The notes under the pieces were generated by a model. It was not told the origin of the DNA, did no database searches, and saw only the letters and a list, made by a program, of their open reading frames with translations. Below are positions 8,205-17,560 of a stretch of 64,000 nucleotides of DNA, one piece after another. A program made the position numbers and the translations under genes. Source of the stretch: Granulicella paludicola (lineage in GTDB: Bacteria; Acidobacteriota; Terriglobia; Terriglobales; Acidobacteriaceae); contig NZ_JAGSYC010000019.1 in NCBI RefSeq assembly GCF_025685545.1, forward strand, positions 62,001 to 126,000. The letters are read 5' to 3'. Position 1 is the first letter of the stretch. Each line of letters begins with the position of its first letter.

Positions 8205-9497
8205 TCAGCCTGGGCGAAACCCGGCACGCTTCATCGCGATGCCCACTTCAGGATTGCGAGCGAAGGTCTCCCATACAAAGCCGCTGCGTAAGTTTTCCGC
8301 CATTACGACACTGATGCCGAGATCGATGCCGAGTACATCGGGGTCATACCACGCAGCGGCTGGATGCAGAGCATCGCAGAAGCTATACCTCCCCCAGGCT
8401 TGCTGACCGTAGTTGGTCTTCAACGAACGCAGCACACGCAGACAATCGTCGGGAAGGAAGGGAAGTGAGCCTGCGACAGCGTTTGGAACGACGGAGCCAT
8501 CGACGCCGCCGAAGCTTTCGCCCGAAGGTGAAGGGCCGCCCCATGCGGTGTAACCATGCGCGGAGTCGGAAGCACTGATACCCCAGTAGTCTTCCGAGTA
8601 TGGCTTGCCAAGCTTCAGGCAAAAGGCCTTGTGAGCGCGCGTGGCAGTGACGGAGTTCTCGAAGTAATTGGCATAGCGATCGCGCTTTCCACGGAAGTCG
8701 AACCAGGCTTGGCTGTACTGGTGGACAAAAAGGGGATCGCCACCGCCGATGTATTCGTAACCCGCATAGCTCATCCTGTCGCGAGACCATGCGTCCCAGC
8801 AGTCAGCATCGACCGGATGTGTCTGTGAGCCCATCGCCAGCAAATAAATCATCATCAGCTCGCAGTAGTGGTTCCAGCGCGCTGCGATGAAGCCGCTCTC
8901 TGGATTCCATCCCATGCTGAAGGTCTTACCGCCGTTAAGCATCCAAGGCCAGTCGACGCGCTCGTAGATCTTCGTTGCGTATCGTTGTACTTCGGAGTTG
9001 TTGTGGAAGTGTGCTCGTGCCGTCAGCACCCCGCAGAGCAAGAGCGCTGTGTCGATGGACGAGACCTCGTTCCTCGCGAAGCGGGCGCCGGTCTCTATGT
9101 CATTGAAGTGATAGAAAAAGCCGTGGTTGTTGTAGAGCTCATCTGCATGGAAGCGCAACGTGCGGACGACCTGTTCGACCATAGTTGCGTGAGGGAAGTA
9201 GCCACGCTTATCTGCAATGCATAGCGCCGACAAGCCAAAACCCGTTGCAGCGATACTTGTCATGCGTCGAGGATCGAGCTTGCCATCAATTGAAGCAGCC
9301 GCACGGTCCAGCACTTGCCCGTTGCTGTGGCTGGCCTGTTCTACAAAATATAGGCAACTTCGCCGCTGCATCTCATCCAGAAAATGTTCGTCGGTCGGGT
9401 TCAAAGCGCGTTGCTGAGAAGGCGGAATAGCCACGGTGGGGAGCGTGGCGAACGCCGTGGTTCCCGCCATCATGCGAAGGAACTCTCGTCTCTGCAT
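8205..9497 (-). CDS. Secreted glycoamylase-like glycoside hydrolase (PF10091/GH144-like)
   Basis: This 430-aa protein begins MQRREFLRMM, a twin-arginine motif followed by a hydrophobic stretch, so Tat export is likely. The body has the features of the glycoamylase-like family: LDEMQRRSCLYFVE near the N-terminus, SIAATGFGLSAL, FSMGWNPESGFIAARWNHY and LLAMGSQTHPVD. Members are (alpha/alpha)6-barrel enzymes; GH144 relatives cleave beta-1,2-glucans, but the substrate here cannot be told from sequence. It is the last gene of a minus-strand block with two GH39 enzymes and a TonB-type receptor, 2 bp after the neighbouring GH39 gene. It probably works with them in degrading an imported or surface-bound oligosaccharide. 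Confidence 0.8.
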   Translation of the reverse strand: MQRREFLRMMAGTTAFATLPTVAIPPSQQRALNPTDEHFLDEMQRRSCLYFVEQASHSNGQVLDRAAASIDGKLDPRRMTSIAATGFGLSALCIADKRGYFPHATMVEQVVRTLRFHADELYNNHGFFYHFNDIETGARFARNEVSSIDTALLLCGVLTARAHFHNNSEVQRYATKIYERVDWPWMLNGGKTFSMGWNPESGFIAARWNHYCELMMIYLLAMGSQTHPVDADCWDAWSRDRMSYAGYEYIGGGDPLFVHQYSQAWFDFRGKRDRYANYFENSVTATRAHKAFCLKLGKPYSEDYWGISASDSAHGYTAWGGPSPSGESFGGVDGSVVPNAVAGSLPFLPDDCLRVLRSLKTNYGQQAWGRYSFCDALHPAAAWYDPDVLGIDLGISVVMAENLRSGFVWETFARNPEVGIAMKRAGFRPG

Positions 9498-9499
9498 CG

Positions 9500-11089
9500 C
9501 TATCTCCCAAGCGTGAGCACAGCGAGACCATGCGCCGGCACCGTGAGTTGTAGCTTACCGTGATCGAGGTGCAGGTGTTCTGCAGGAGACATCTGACCGG
9601 CTGCGCGCAGCTGCTTGATCTGGTCGCGCGTCAGGCTCCCGGTGGGTCGTCCCATCGCATTGAATGCTTTCAACACATTGCTGTGATCGTCGTCGATGCG
9701 CAGTACCTCGACAGCAGCGTTCGCAGCAACGTGCTCAAAGCTCAGATCGAAACTCTTAGGTGCTGCCGCCGGTCCCTTCGGCATCGTGTAGGTAGCACCG
9801 GTGCCTGTCGGCGGTGCATAGTCCCAAAGAGCAACGACAAGCTTGCCTGCCGCATCTTCCGTTACCAGCGCAGACTTGGATGACGAAGCAATGCGCCTTT
9901 CGCCAAGCTTGTGCAGCGCTCGGAAGACGTTCAGCGAGGCCTTCGGAATGTCGTCTGCCGCGATCAAACCAAAGCCGCCGTAGAAGGGTGAGCGAACGAC
10001 GCCCTGCTCCTCAAAGACATCTGAGAAGGACCAGTAACTCATGCTCTCAGTGAGGCCATCGCACAGGCGGATGTTGTTTGCAAGCCATGGGCCGATGTAC
10101 GGCGTGTCAGTAACGTTCGGCTCGTTCGCGTAGCTTGCGTTGTATTCAGAGAAGATCAGCGGAAGATGTGGAAACGCAGACGCTGCGATTTCATCGTGGA
10201 CCTTCTTTACCGAGCGATAGACCATCGTTTCGCGCGGAATGTCTTCGTGTGTCTTGAATACATCCATGGCGTTGTCGTTGGCATAAACATGCGTCGAAAC
10301 AAAATCGACGGGAACGTTCTCGGCCTTCACGTGCGCGAGGAAGGGTGCGACCCACGCAGCCTGTGCCGTGGAAGGCCCGCCGATCTGAAGCCGCGGTGAT
10401 ACGGACTTGATGTCACGGGCAGTATGATCGTAAAGCTTGAAGTAGGAGTCCTGCTTCGGGTCGCCCATCCAGAAGTCGAGGTTCGGTTCGTTCCACACCT
10501 CAAACTTCCACTTCGATACCTCTTCTATGCCGTAGCGATCGACGAGATGCTGTGCGAACGCGCGGATCATATCGTCCCATAGCTTGTAGTCCTTCGGTGG
10601 CGAAACGTTCGGGTGATACCAGAATGCGTGCAGAGCTGCCGGATCGGAGGCCATCTTCTTCGGCATGAAGCTGAGTTCGACGAAGGGCTGCACACCGTTG
10701 TCGAGCAGGCCATCGTAGATCTCATCCACATAGCTGAAGTTGTAGACCGAAGCATCATTCGCTGCCTCTGCCGCAAGCCCGGGGTTTTTCGTTTGGCGGT
10801 CGGGATCGTAGAGGCCTACGTCGTCATTGAAGATGCCATGAAAACGGACTGACTGGAAGTTGGTGGCCTCCTTCACTGTGCGCAGATCCTTGCGGTAGTC
10901 GTCGCGAAGCGCCAGAATGGCGCGCCCGGAGCCAAAGGTCTGTTCCCAGAAGTGGGGAAAGGGCGTGGTCGATGCCTTTGCGTCGATGGAAATCTTCTCC
11001 TGCGCCACAGCTATCGTGGTGATGCATGACGCGCCCATAAATAAGACCAAACCCATCGCGACATTACGAACTTTCAAAGATGTAAGCAT
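9500..11089 (-). CDS. Secreted GH39-type glycoside hydrolase (copy A)
   Basis: This 529-aa protein has a signal peptide ending near VAQEK. The TIM-barrel motifs of clan GH-A enzymes are clear: EVWNEPN with the acid/base Glu201, and LIFSEYN with the nucleophile Glu315. The family resembles beta-xylosidases and related GH39 enzymes. I start at the ATG at 11089, which has AAAGAGAG just upstream, rather than the in-frame TTG 24 bp earlier. It is closely similar to the next upstream gene (copy B), so the pair arose by tandem duplication. Specificity is not predictable; neighbours suggest plant or microbial oligosaccharide breakdown. Confidence 0.85.
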   Translation of the reverse strand: MLTSLKVRNVAMGLVLFMGASCITTIAVAQEKISIDAKASTTPFPHFWEQTFGSGRAILALRDDYRKDLRTVKEATNFQSVRFHGIFNDDVGLYDPDRQTKNPGLAAEAANDASVYNFSYVDEIYDGLLDNGVQPFVELSFMPKKMASDPAALHAFWYHPNVSPPKDYKLWDDMIRAFAQHLVDRYGIEEVSKWKFEVWNEPNLDFWMGDPKQDSYFKLYDHTARDIKSVSPRLQIGGPSTAQAAWVAPFLAHVKAENVPVDFVSTHVYANDNAMDVFKTHEDIPRETMVYRSVKKVHDEIAASAFPHLPLIFSEYNASYANEPNVTDTPYIGPWLANNIRLCDGLTESMSYWSFSDVFEEQGVVRSPFYGGFGLIAADDIPKASLNVFRALHKLGERRIASSSKSALVTEDAAGKLVVALWDYAPPTGTGATYTMPKGPAAAPKSFDLSFEHVAANAAVEVLRIDDDHSNVLKAFNAMGRPTGSLTRDQIKQLRAAGQMSPAEHLHLDHGKLQLTVPAHGLAVLTLGR

Positions 11090-11136
11090 TGTCTCTCTTT
11101 TATCTAGCTTCAAGGTTACGTTCGAGGTCGTAGCAG

Positions 11137-12657
11137 CTACGGCCCCACATGGATCAATAACAGCGCATTCTTTCCAAGTTCCAGTGTCAGGTTACCGTGC
11201 GAAAGTTTACGCTGCTCAGGTGCCTGCGGGGCAGTTTCACGGTTCAGCTCTTCGACCTGCGCAGGTGTTGGATAGGCGGGTTTTCCCATTGCAGCATAAG
11301 ACTTCAGTACATTGCTGTGTTCTTCGTCTACGCGCTCGATGGATACCGATGCGCTCTCAGGCACACCTACGATGTGCAGCGTGACGGACTTTGCTTGCGG
11401 CGCTTTGCCAACATCCGCAAGGTTCCACACAGCGATGCGTAACGAGCCGTCAGAGGCCTTGGTTACGATCGCGTCATTTGCCGAACTCGCAATGCGCGTA
11501 TCTCCGAGCTTATGCAGCAACGCAAAGTCGTAGAAACTCGCCTTGTTAATACCACCCGTAGCCCGAAGGCCGAACTGCCCTTCGAAGGGTTTGCGTGCCG
11601 GTCCGCCTTCTTCAAAAACATCGGAGAAGGTCCAGAAGGACAGTGCTTCGACTCCTTCGCAAGTGCGGATAGCCTCCGCCAGCGCGGGACCGACGTAGGG
11701 AGTGTCGCGGCGTTCATTGTCACCGGGTACGTTCCATTCGGTCCATAGCAGCGGGAGTTTTGGTGCTGTCGAGGCATCGATCTGCTGCCGCACGTGGGCA
11801 ACCCCCGCGCAAACTCGATCTTCTTCACGAATGTCTTTGTCGCGCAGCGGTTGATCTTTGCCGAGCAGACGTTCTACCGGTTCGTCGTCGTAGCCATGCG
11901 TGGAGATAAAGTCGACCGGCACGTGGTTCTCCGAAGTGTACTGGAGGAAGTCCGGTATCCATGCGGCTGCGGCTGTCGCGGGGCCACCCACGCGCAGTCG
12001 CGGATTCACCCGCTTGAGGTCGCGTGCTGTGTGAGCATAAAGATCGAAGTACGATTCCATGCGAGGGATGCCTCCCCAGAAGTCGATGTTTGGCTCGTTC
12101 CACACCTCGAAGTACCAGCTCGAGACCTCAGCAACGCCGTAGCGATCGATGAGGTGCTGCGCGAAGTGAGTCATCAGATCGTCCCAGCGCTCCATGCTCT
12201 TGGGCGGTGAGACATTTTGTTTGTACCAGAACGGATGCAGTGCATCGGGATTGAACGCAAGCTTCTTCGGCATGAAACTGATTTCGATCACAGGCTTTAC
12301 ATGTTGCTTGAGCAGACCATCGTAGATCTCATCGACGTACGTAAAGTTGTAGACCGGGTCGCCGTGCTCGTCTTCGTTGTACACACCGACTTCATCGTGC
12401 AGTATGGCGTGGAAGCGAACGTACTTGAAGTCTGTAGCACCTTTTACTGCACGGATATCGTCACGGTAGCTCTCCCGCAGCGAGAGGATAGCGCGACCCG
12501 AACCGAACATCGTCTCCCAGAAATGAGGGAAGGGAGTGGCTGCAGCGTGCGCATCGATATCGATACGCTGCTGAGCCATAACCTGCGTATGCGAGAGGTA
12601 TCCCGCAAGCAGGAACGCAGAAAGCGTCAGCACGCATCTGGTAGTTCGAAAAAGCAT
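11137..12657 (-). CDS. Secreted GH39-type glycoside hydrolase (copy B)
   Basis: This 506-aa paralogue of the downstream gene keeps the same order of motifs: a signal peptide ending near VMAQQ, TPFPHFWE with FGSGRAIL, EVWNEPN with acid/base Glu188, and LLWTEWN with nucleophile Glu307. Compared with copy A it lacks a short insertion around residue 100 and has a different loop before the nucleophile (residues about 255-295), so substrate preference may differ. It is 47 bp from copy A and 94 bp after the TonB-type receptor, with no terminator seen between them, which suggests one operon. Confidence 0.85.
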   Translation of the reverse strand: MLFRTTRCVLTLSAFLLAGYLSHTQVMAQQRIDIDAHAAATPFPHFWETMFGSGRAILSLRESYRDDIRAVKGATDFKYVRFHAILHDEVGVYNEDEHGDPVYNFTYVDEIYDGLLKQHVKPVIEISFMPKKLAFNPDALHPFWYKQNVSPPKSMERWDDLMTHFAQHLIDRYGVAEVSSWYFEVWNEPNIDFWGGIPRMESYFDLYAHTARDLKRVNPRLRVGGPATAAAAWIPDFLQYTSENHVPVDFISTHGYDDEPVERLLGKDQPLRDKDIREEDRVCAGVAHVRQQIDASTAPKLPLLWTEWNVPGDNERRDTPYVGPALAEAIRTCEGVEALSFWTFSDVFEEGGPARKPFEGQFGLRATGGINKASFYDFALLHKLGDTRIASSANDAIVTKASDGSLRIAVWNLADVGKAPQAKSVTLHIVGVPESASVSIERVDEEHSNVLKSYAAMGKPAYPTPAQVEELNRETAPQAPEQRKLSHGNLTLELGKNALLLIHVGP

Positions 12658-12751
12658 GGTCTGATCCTAAGTAGTATGGAGTGCTACTGATGGAACGAGA
12701 GGGCGGCCCGGTTTGGCACGCCCTCTCGTGGTAACGTACGAGACCCAACTC

Positions 12752-15700
12752 TTAGAAGCTGAACCGTGCCTGGAAGCTGATCGTGCGCGAGCCAAGAGCT
12801 GTTGTGTCTTGTCCGAAGTTCGTAGCGGTGACATCCGTTGTGATGGATTGAGGGTTGAGATTAAGTAGGTTAAAGAGGTTGAGAGCATCCGCCCGAATCT
12901 CCAGCTTCGCGTTATCACCGAGGATGCGGTTGTTCGGAATGCCGAAGCCCTTGCTGATCGAAGCGTCGATATCACGATAGTTTGGTCCATCGAAGGAGTT
13001 GCGCGACAGACCCGGGCGTGGAGGCAGAGCAGCGTTGACGCCCGGGAACGTGCCGGTCATCGCAGCTGCAAAGTTCGGCACTGAGAAGTAAGGATTTCCC
13101 GTGTAGGCAACCTGGGTTCCAGCATTTCCATTGATGGTGGCTGTGGGCGAAGCTGCCTTGCCGCTTGCCGCCGCCGCCGCATAGTTGGGGAAGTTGCTGT
13201 TCGTTTCGAACGCCTTATTGCTTGTCCCCTTCTTGCCGCCACCCAGATAGTTAGGATAGAGCGTCGAGTAATTACAGTTGGAGCAGTATAGAGATTGAGC
13301 CGTGTGATATTGAGGTGTGAAGGGGAAGCCGGTATGCAAGTTCATGATGCCGCTCAATGACCAGCCACCGGCAATCTTCTCCAGCAGGCCGTTGCCATGG
13401 AAGATTACGGGCTGCCACAGACCAAAGACCTTCAGCGACTTTCCGATGTTGTAGTCCGAACGGCCATAGTTGTAGTACGGCTGGTTAGGATATGGACCTT
13501 CCTCGTAAGGACCTGAGCCATCGTCCATGCTCTTGGCCCACATGAACTGCGCATCGATGGAGTAGTGGTGCGAGAACGGATGCTTGATCTCGGCAAGGAA
13601 TGCATTGTTGTTAGATCCGCCGCTATTGCCGTAGGTATCAATATTCGTGACCAGCGGGTTTAACGCGACACCCTGACCGATGGCCAAAGCGTTCGAGTTG
13701 TACTGCGTAATCAGGTGACGAGATGAGCTACCTTCATAGCCAACTGACGCCACAATCGCCTTGCCGAAGTCATACTCGGCGTCGAGAGAGTAGTGGTGCG
13801 AATACGCAGTTGGAAGCTTTGAAGGAAAGTTGGTGATCTGTGCATTGCCCGCCGTGGGAAGCCCAGCGGTGTTGAAGGTGGTGATGGTATGCGGATTCGA
13901 GGGATAACCATTAACGCTATGAATATCGCTCGAGACAGCGTAGAGAATATCGGCGCCGTTCGTACCCTGGTTCGTAGGGCTGCTGTACTTGAAGTCGACG
14001 TTGTTCGTTCCTGGAGGATTGCCACCACCGTTCGCAGATATCGCAATCTCTTCCTGGTTGAAGTTCAAGCCATAGCCGCCACGGACGACCATCTTGTTGT
14101 GGAAGGCCTCAGGACTCCAGTTGAATCCAAGCTGGGGCCCAAAGTTTCCCTTCTGCGGCGTCCATATATTGCCGCCTTGATGCAGGCTGAGCCCTGTGTA
14201 TAGAGCGCTACCGCTGCCCAGCGTCACGATGCCGACGTTGTTCTGCTTGGTGTAGAGAGAGCCAAAGTAGGAGTAGCGAATTCCGGCATGGAGCGTCAGA
14301 TTCGGACGCAACTTCCAATCGTCCTGAACGAATACGCCGAAAAGGTTCTCGCGGTCATCCTGGCGGCTGCCACCCACAGTACCGGTGGTTGAGTTGAACG
14401 CACCCGTCTCTTCCATCGGAGCATCGTTCAGGAAGTCCCACACGTTGTAAAAGTTGTATGCCGGGCTGTAGCTATAGATCGGATAGTTCAGATAGTGAAG
14501 CTGCGTGAAGTCTGCACCGAACTTGATCGTCTGCTGTCCGTGAATCTTTGTGGCAACGTCCTTATAGCCATAAGTCCACTGGTTCAGATCGCTGCCGAGG
14601 TTTACGCCAAACTGGGCGAGGCTGATCGAACCAATATTGGTCGTTAGCTTCGATACGGGCAGGCCGACAGGGGACTGCGGATTCGATGCGACTTCGTTCC
14701 ACCGCCAGCCGGCAGCGTTGGCACGGGCTTCGTTCAAGAAAGTCGGCGAGAAGGTATGGTTCCAGATTACCGAGAAAGCATCGTTGATCTGCGCGTGGTG
14801 GAACAAGTTGTAGGCACGCGAGTCGGTGTTGTAGCTCGTGTTGCCTTGCGGCACCCAGTAGATGGTGAAGCTCAGGTGATCCTTCTTGGTGGCGTCTGCA
14901 TCCATACGGCCGTTGTACTGGTGGTAGTACGAAGAGTAAGGCGAACTTGTCGCGTAGTCGGCGATGTCGGCGGTGTTTGTAAGACCGCCGCCGATGCCGG
15001 GGTTCGAAGCCAGCCCTGTGGCGGTGGTGTCCTGCGTGCCGCGCGCCGAGGTCACCGGCGAACCAATGTTCAAACCAGCGCCCGCAATCGTGCGGCAGTT
15101 TGTACCTTCGATCAGGCCGATGGTCGTGCAGGTCTCGTTATTGGTGATAATGCCCGTCGTGCTGACACCGTGACCGGGGAAGTTTGTATACGTGTTCGAG
15201 ATGTAACCGGACGGCGCCAGAGCGTCGAAGGCAGCGGTGTCATACCAACCAGTGCCCGTGGCAGTTGAGTTATTTGGGGAGGACTCATAAGCGAAGAATG
15301 CAAAGATGCGGTTCTTCAGGATTGGGCCGCCGATGCTTCCACCATATTGATTGAAGCGGTTCGTATCCCGGATGGGGGCACCAGTTCCAGTCGAACGCTG
15401 GTAGGCATTCAGGCCAGGACGATGTGCTGCAAAGAAAAGGCTGCCGTGGAGCTGGTTGGTACCGCTCTTGGATGTCACTAGAGTTTGAGCACCGCTGAAG
15501 CGGCCGTTCTCGGCGTCATAGTCGTTCGTTACGATACGCACATTGTCGATGGAATCCTGCGTTGGCGTGATGATGCTGGTACCGCCCCAGACCGCGCTCA
15601 CCGTGCTGATGCCATCGATAGCGATGCCATTGCTGCCATACTGGCCGCCGTTTGCGTTGGACTGAGGGCCATTCTCAGTGGGAGCCTGCCCACCGCCACC

Positions 15701-16279
15701 TGAGCCGCCTGGGCCCTGGTTTCCGGGGGTGTTATAAACACCACCGCCCGCGCCTTGTGAGCCGTCATTCACCACACCCGGCGCCAGTTGGCTGAGTGTG
15801 AACACATCTCGGTTTGAGGAGGGGAGATGTTGAATGTCGTTCGAGCTGACCGTTGTGCCGATATTCGAGGTGGCGGTGTCCAGTGCTGGTTCTGACGAAG
15901 CATCGACAGTCACCGTCTGGTCAATGCCGCCGAGCACGAGCTTGACTGTGACCGAGTTCGGCTGCTCCGGGATCAGTTGCAGGTTGTCGAGTACCTTCGT
16001 CTGGAAGCCAGGCTTTTCTACGGTGAGCTTGAAGCTATCTGCCGGAAGAGCGTTGAAGTTATAAACGCCGTCATCGCCGCTGGTGCGAACCTGCGTCGCG
16101 TTGTTGGCCTTGTCGATCAGGGTGAGCTTCGCGCCGGGAACCACGGCGCCGTCGGGGTCGGTCACCGAGCCCTGGATCGACGTGCGATATTGCGCATATG
16201 CGCTGCTGCTCATCAGGCAGCCGAGCACCGTCAGCGATCCCGCCATCAGCACGCGGCGGGCGTTGAATTTCAATTGCAT
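12752..16279 (-). CDS. TonB-dependent receptor, Oar-like, with carboxypeptidase-regulatory domain
   Basis: This 1,175-aa outer-membrane protein has a signal peptide ending at SSAYAQ, an N-terminal CarboxypepD_reg-like beta-sandwich (about residues 33-115, SIQGSVTDPDGAVVPGAKL), a plug region (about 120-260) and a long beta-barrel ending in a terminal phenylalanine (SFQARFSF). A glycine-rich insertion lies around residues 175-215. Proteins of this kind are abundant in Acidobacteria and take up large substrates or oligosaccharides. It is the first gene of a minus-strand block with two GH39 enzymes and a glycoamylase-like enzyme, and is divergent from a LacI-type regulator. A CAAACGTTTG palindrome in its upstream region suggests direct control by that regulator. 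Confidence 0.9.
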   Translation of the reverse strand: MQLKFNARRVLMAGSLTVLGCLMSSSAYAQYRTSIQGSVTDPDGAVVPGAKLTLIDKANNATQVRTSGDDGVYNFNALPADSFKLTVEKPGFQTKVLDNLQLIPEQPNSVTVKLVLGGIDQTVTVDASSEPALDTATSNIGTTVSSNDIQHLPSSNRDVFTLSQLAPGVVNDGSQGAGGGVYNTPGNQGPGGSGGGGQAPTENGPQSNANGGQYGSNGIAIDGISTVSAVWGGTSIITPTQDSIDNVRIVTNDYDAENGRFSGAQTLVTSKSGTNQLHGSLFFAAHRPGLNAYQRSTGTGAPIRDTNRFNQYGGSIGGPILKNRIFAFFAYESSPNNSTATGTGWYDTAAFDALAPSGYISNTYTNFPGHGVSTTGIITNNETCTTIGLIEGTNCRTIAGAGLNIGSPVTSARGTQDTTATGLASNPGIGGGLTNTADIADYATSSPYSSYYHQYNGRMDADATKKDHLSFTIYWVPQGNTSYNTDSRAYNLFHHAQINDAFSVIWNHTFSPTFLNEARANAAGWRWNEVASNPQSPVGLPVSKLTTNIGSISLAQFGVNLGSDLNQWTYGYKDVATKIHGQQTIKFGADFTQLHYLNYPIYSYSPAYNFYNVWDFLNDAPMEETGAFNSTTGTVGGSRQDDRENLFGVFVQDDWKLRPNLTLHAGIRYSYFGSLYTKQNNVGIVTLGSGSALYTGLSLHQGGNIWTPQKGNFGPQLGFNWSPEAFHNKMVVRGGYGLNFNQEEIAISANGGGNPPGTNNVDFKYSSPTNQGTNGADILYAVSSDIHSVNGYPSNPHTITTFNTAGLPTAGNAQITNFPSKLPTAYSHHYSLDAEYDFGKAIVASVGYEGSSSRHLITQYNSNALAIGQGVALNPLVTNIDTYGNSGGSNNNAFLAEIKHPFSHHYSIDAQFMWAKSMDDGSGPYEEGPYPNQPYYNYGRSDYNIGKSLKVFGLWQPVIFHGNGLLEKIAGGWSLSGIMNLHTGFPFTPQYHTAQSLYCSNCNYSTLYPNYLGGGKKGTSNKAFETNSNFPNYAAAAASGKAASPTATINGNAGTQVAYTGNPYFSVPNFAAAMTGTFPGVNAALPPRPGLSRNSFDGPNYRDIDASISKGFGIPNNRILGDNAKLEIRADALNLFNLLNLNPQSITTDVTATNFGQDTTALGSRTISFQARFSF

Positions 16280-16351
16280 ACTTGCCTCCGTAAATCTTCA
16301 TGGCCCAGCCTGTATCGCAGGCTGCCCGTCAGCATTACCAAGCTGTTTAGG

Positions 16352-16361
16352 CAAACGTTTG
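16352..16361. promoter_or_regulatory. Putative LacI-family operator CAAACGTTTG
   Basis: A perfect 10-bp palindrome with the AAACGTTT core common to LacI-family operators lies 73 bp upstream of the TonB-type receptor start and 95 bp upstream of the divergent LacI-type gene. I saw no second copy upstream of either GH39 gene, consistent with control through one operon promoter. Confidence 0.55.
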
Positions 16362-16455
16362 AGCCGAAAAAGACTATGAACCCCGAAAGTAACTCCTGTC
16401 AACCCTCTATTTTCCGAACTATCTAGTTCTTTGTCTCCTGTGAAAGACTTCAGAC

Positions 16456-17538
16456 GTGGCCACGCCTCCGAACTCCCGCAAAAAAGACTCCCGAGGCAGT
16501 CGTCCCGGCGCGCCTGCTTCGCTCGCTACGCTCTCAGCTCATCTCGGCTTGTCCGCCGCAGCTATCTCGCGTGTGTTGAACGGAGTGCCCGCCGCGAAGT
16601 CGATTCCCCAGGCCACGCAGGAGCGCATTTTCGCTGCGGCCAAGCAGTTCAACTACCGTCCGAATGTGCTGGCTCGGTCGCTTCAGCGGGGACATTCGCT
16701 CACTGTTGGCGTACTCGTCCCTGAAGTCTCCGAGGGCTACGCAACGCTTGTGCTCTCTGGCATCGAGCAGGCACTGCTACAGGCGGGGTATTTCTATTTT
16801 CTGATCAGCCATCATCATCGCGAAGAGCTCGTCGCACGTTCCATGCGTATGTTCGAGGAGCGTTCGGTGGACGGCATGATCGCTATCGATACGGTGCTGC
16901 ATGAGACCTCGCACCTGCCCACCGTGACCGTTTCCTGCCCCTTGCAGCAAGAGAGTGTTACGAACATCGTGTTGAATCATCGTCGCGCTGCTGAACTGGC
17001 CTTCGATCATCTCGCGGGGCTCGGCCACTCCAGCATCGCGGTCATCAAGGGCCAGCAATTCAGCTCAGATACAGAACCGCGCTGGCAGGCGATCCGCCAC
17101 GCCGCAACCAAGGCGAAGATCGCGCTTGATCCCAAGCTCGTGGCACAGCTCGAAGGCGACGCCCCCACAAGCGAGCCGGGTTACTTTGCGGCACAGCGCC
17201 TGCTGGCGTCGAATGTGCCTTTCAGTGCAATTTTCACGTTCAACGACGTCTCTGCGATCGGCGCCATTCGCGCTCTGCGAGAGGCAAACCTGCGTATCCC
17301 TCAGGATGTATCGGTGGTCGGTTTTGACGACGTGCAATCGGCGGCCTTTCAGAACCCTGGCCTCACGACGGTTCGCCAGCCGCTGCGAACCATGGGCATT
17401 CTTGCAGCCGAGTCGCTCGTGCATCAAATCGCCGCGCCGGCCGATCACGTCCCAGCCAAGCAACTTATGGTTGATCCTGAACTCATCGTGCGGGAGTCCA
17501 CTTGTCCGCCGCCGGCACGCAAGTCGTCTCGGCATTGA
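16456..17538 (+). CDS. LacI-family transcriptional regulator
   Basis: This 360-aa repressor-type protein has the LacI helix-turn-helix at about residues 22-45 (ASLATLSAHLGLSAAAISRV), the hinge-helix signature NVLARSL, and a periplasmic-binding-protein-like effector domain ending in the usual VGFDD and TTVRQPL motifs. A basic 20-residue extension (SRKKDSRGSRPG) precedes the HTH. The start is a GTG with no strong ribosome site. It faces the TonB-type receptor/GH39 operon across a 176-bp divergent region holding a LacI-type palindrome, so it most likely represses that operon until an oligosaccharide or sugar is bound. The ligand is unknown. Confidence 0.9.
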   Translation: MATPPNSRKKDSRGSRPGAPASLATLSAHLGLSAAAISRVLNGVPAAKSIPQATQERIFAAAKQFNYRPNVLARSLQRGHSLTVGVLVPEVSEGYATLVLSGIEQALLQAGYFYFLISHHHREELVARSMRMFEERSVDGMIAIDTVLHETSHLPTVTVSCPLQQESVTNIVLNHRRAAELAFDHLAGLGHSSIAVIKGQQFSSDTEPRWQAIRHAATKAKIALDPKLVAQLEGDAPTSEPGYFAAQRLLASNVPFSAIFTFNDVSAIGAIRALREANLRIPQDVSVVGFDDVQSAAFQNPGLTTVRQPLRTMGILAAESLVHQIAAPADHVPAKQLMVDPELIVRESTCPPPARKSSRH

Positions 17539-17560
17539 GCCGCCGTAGAATAGAGGCTGC

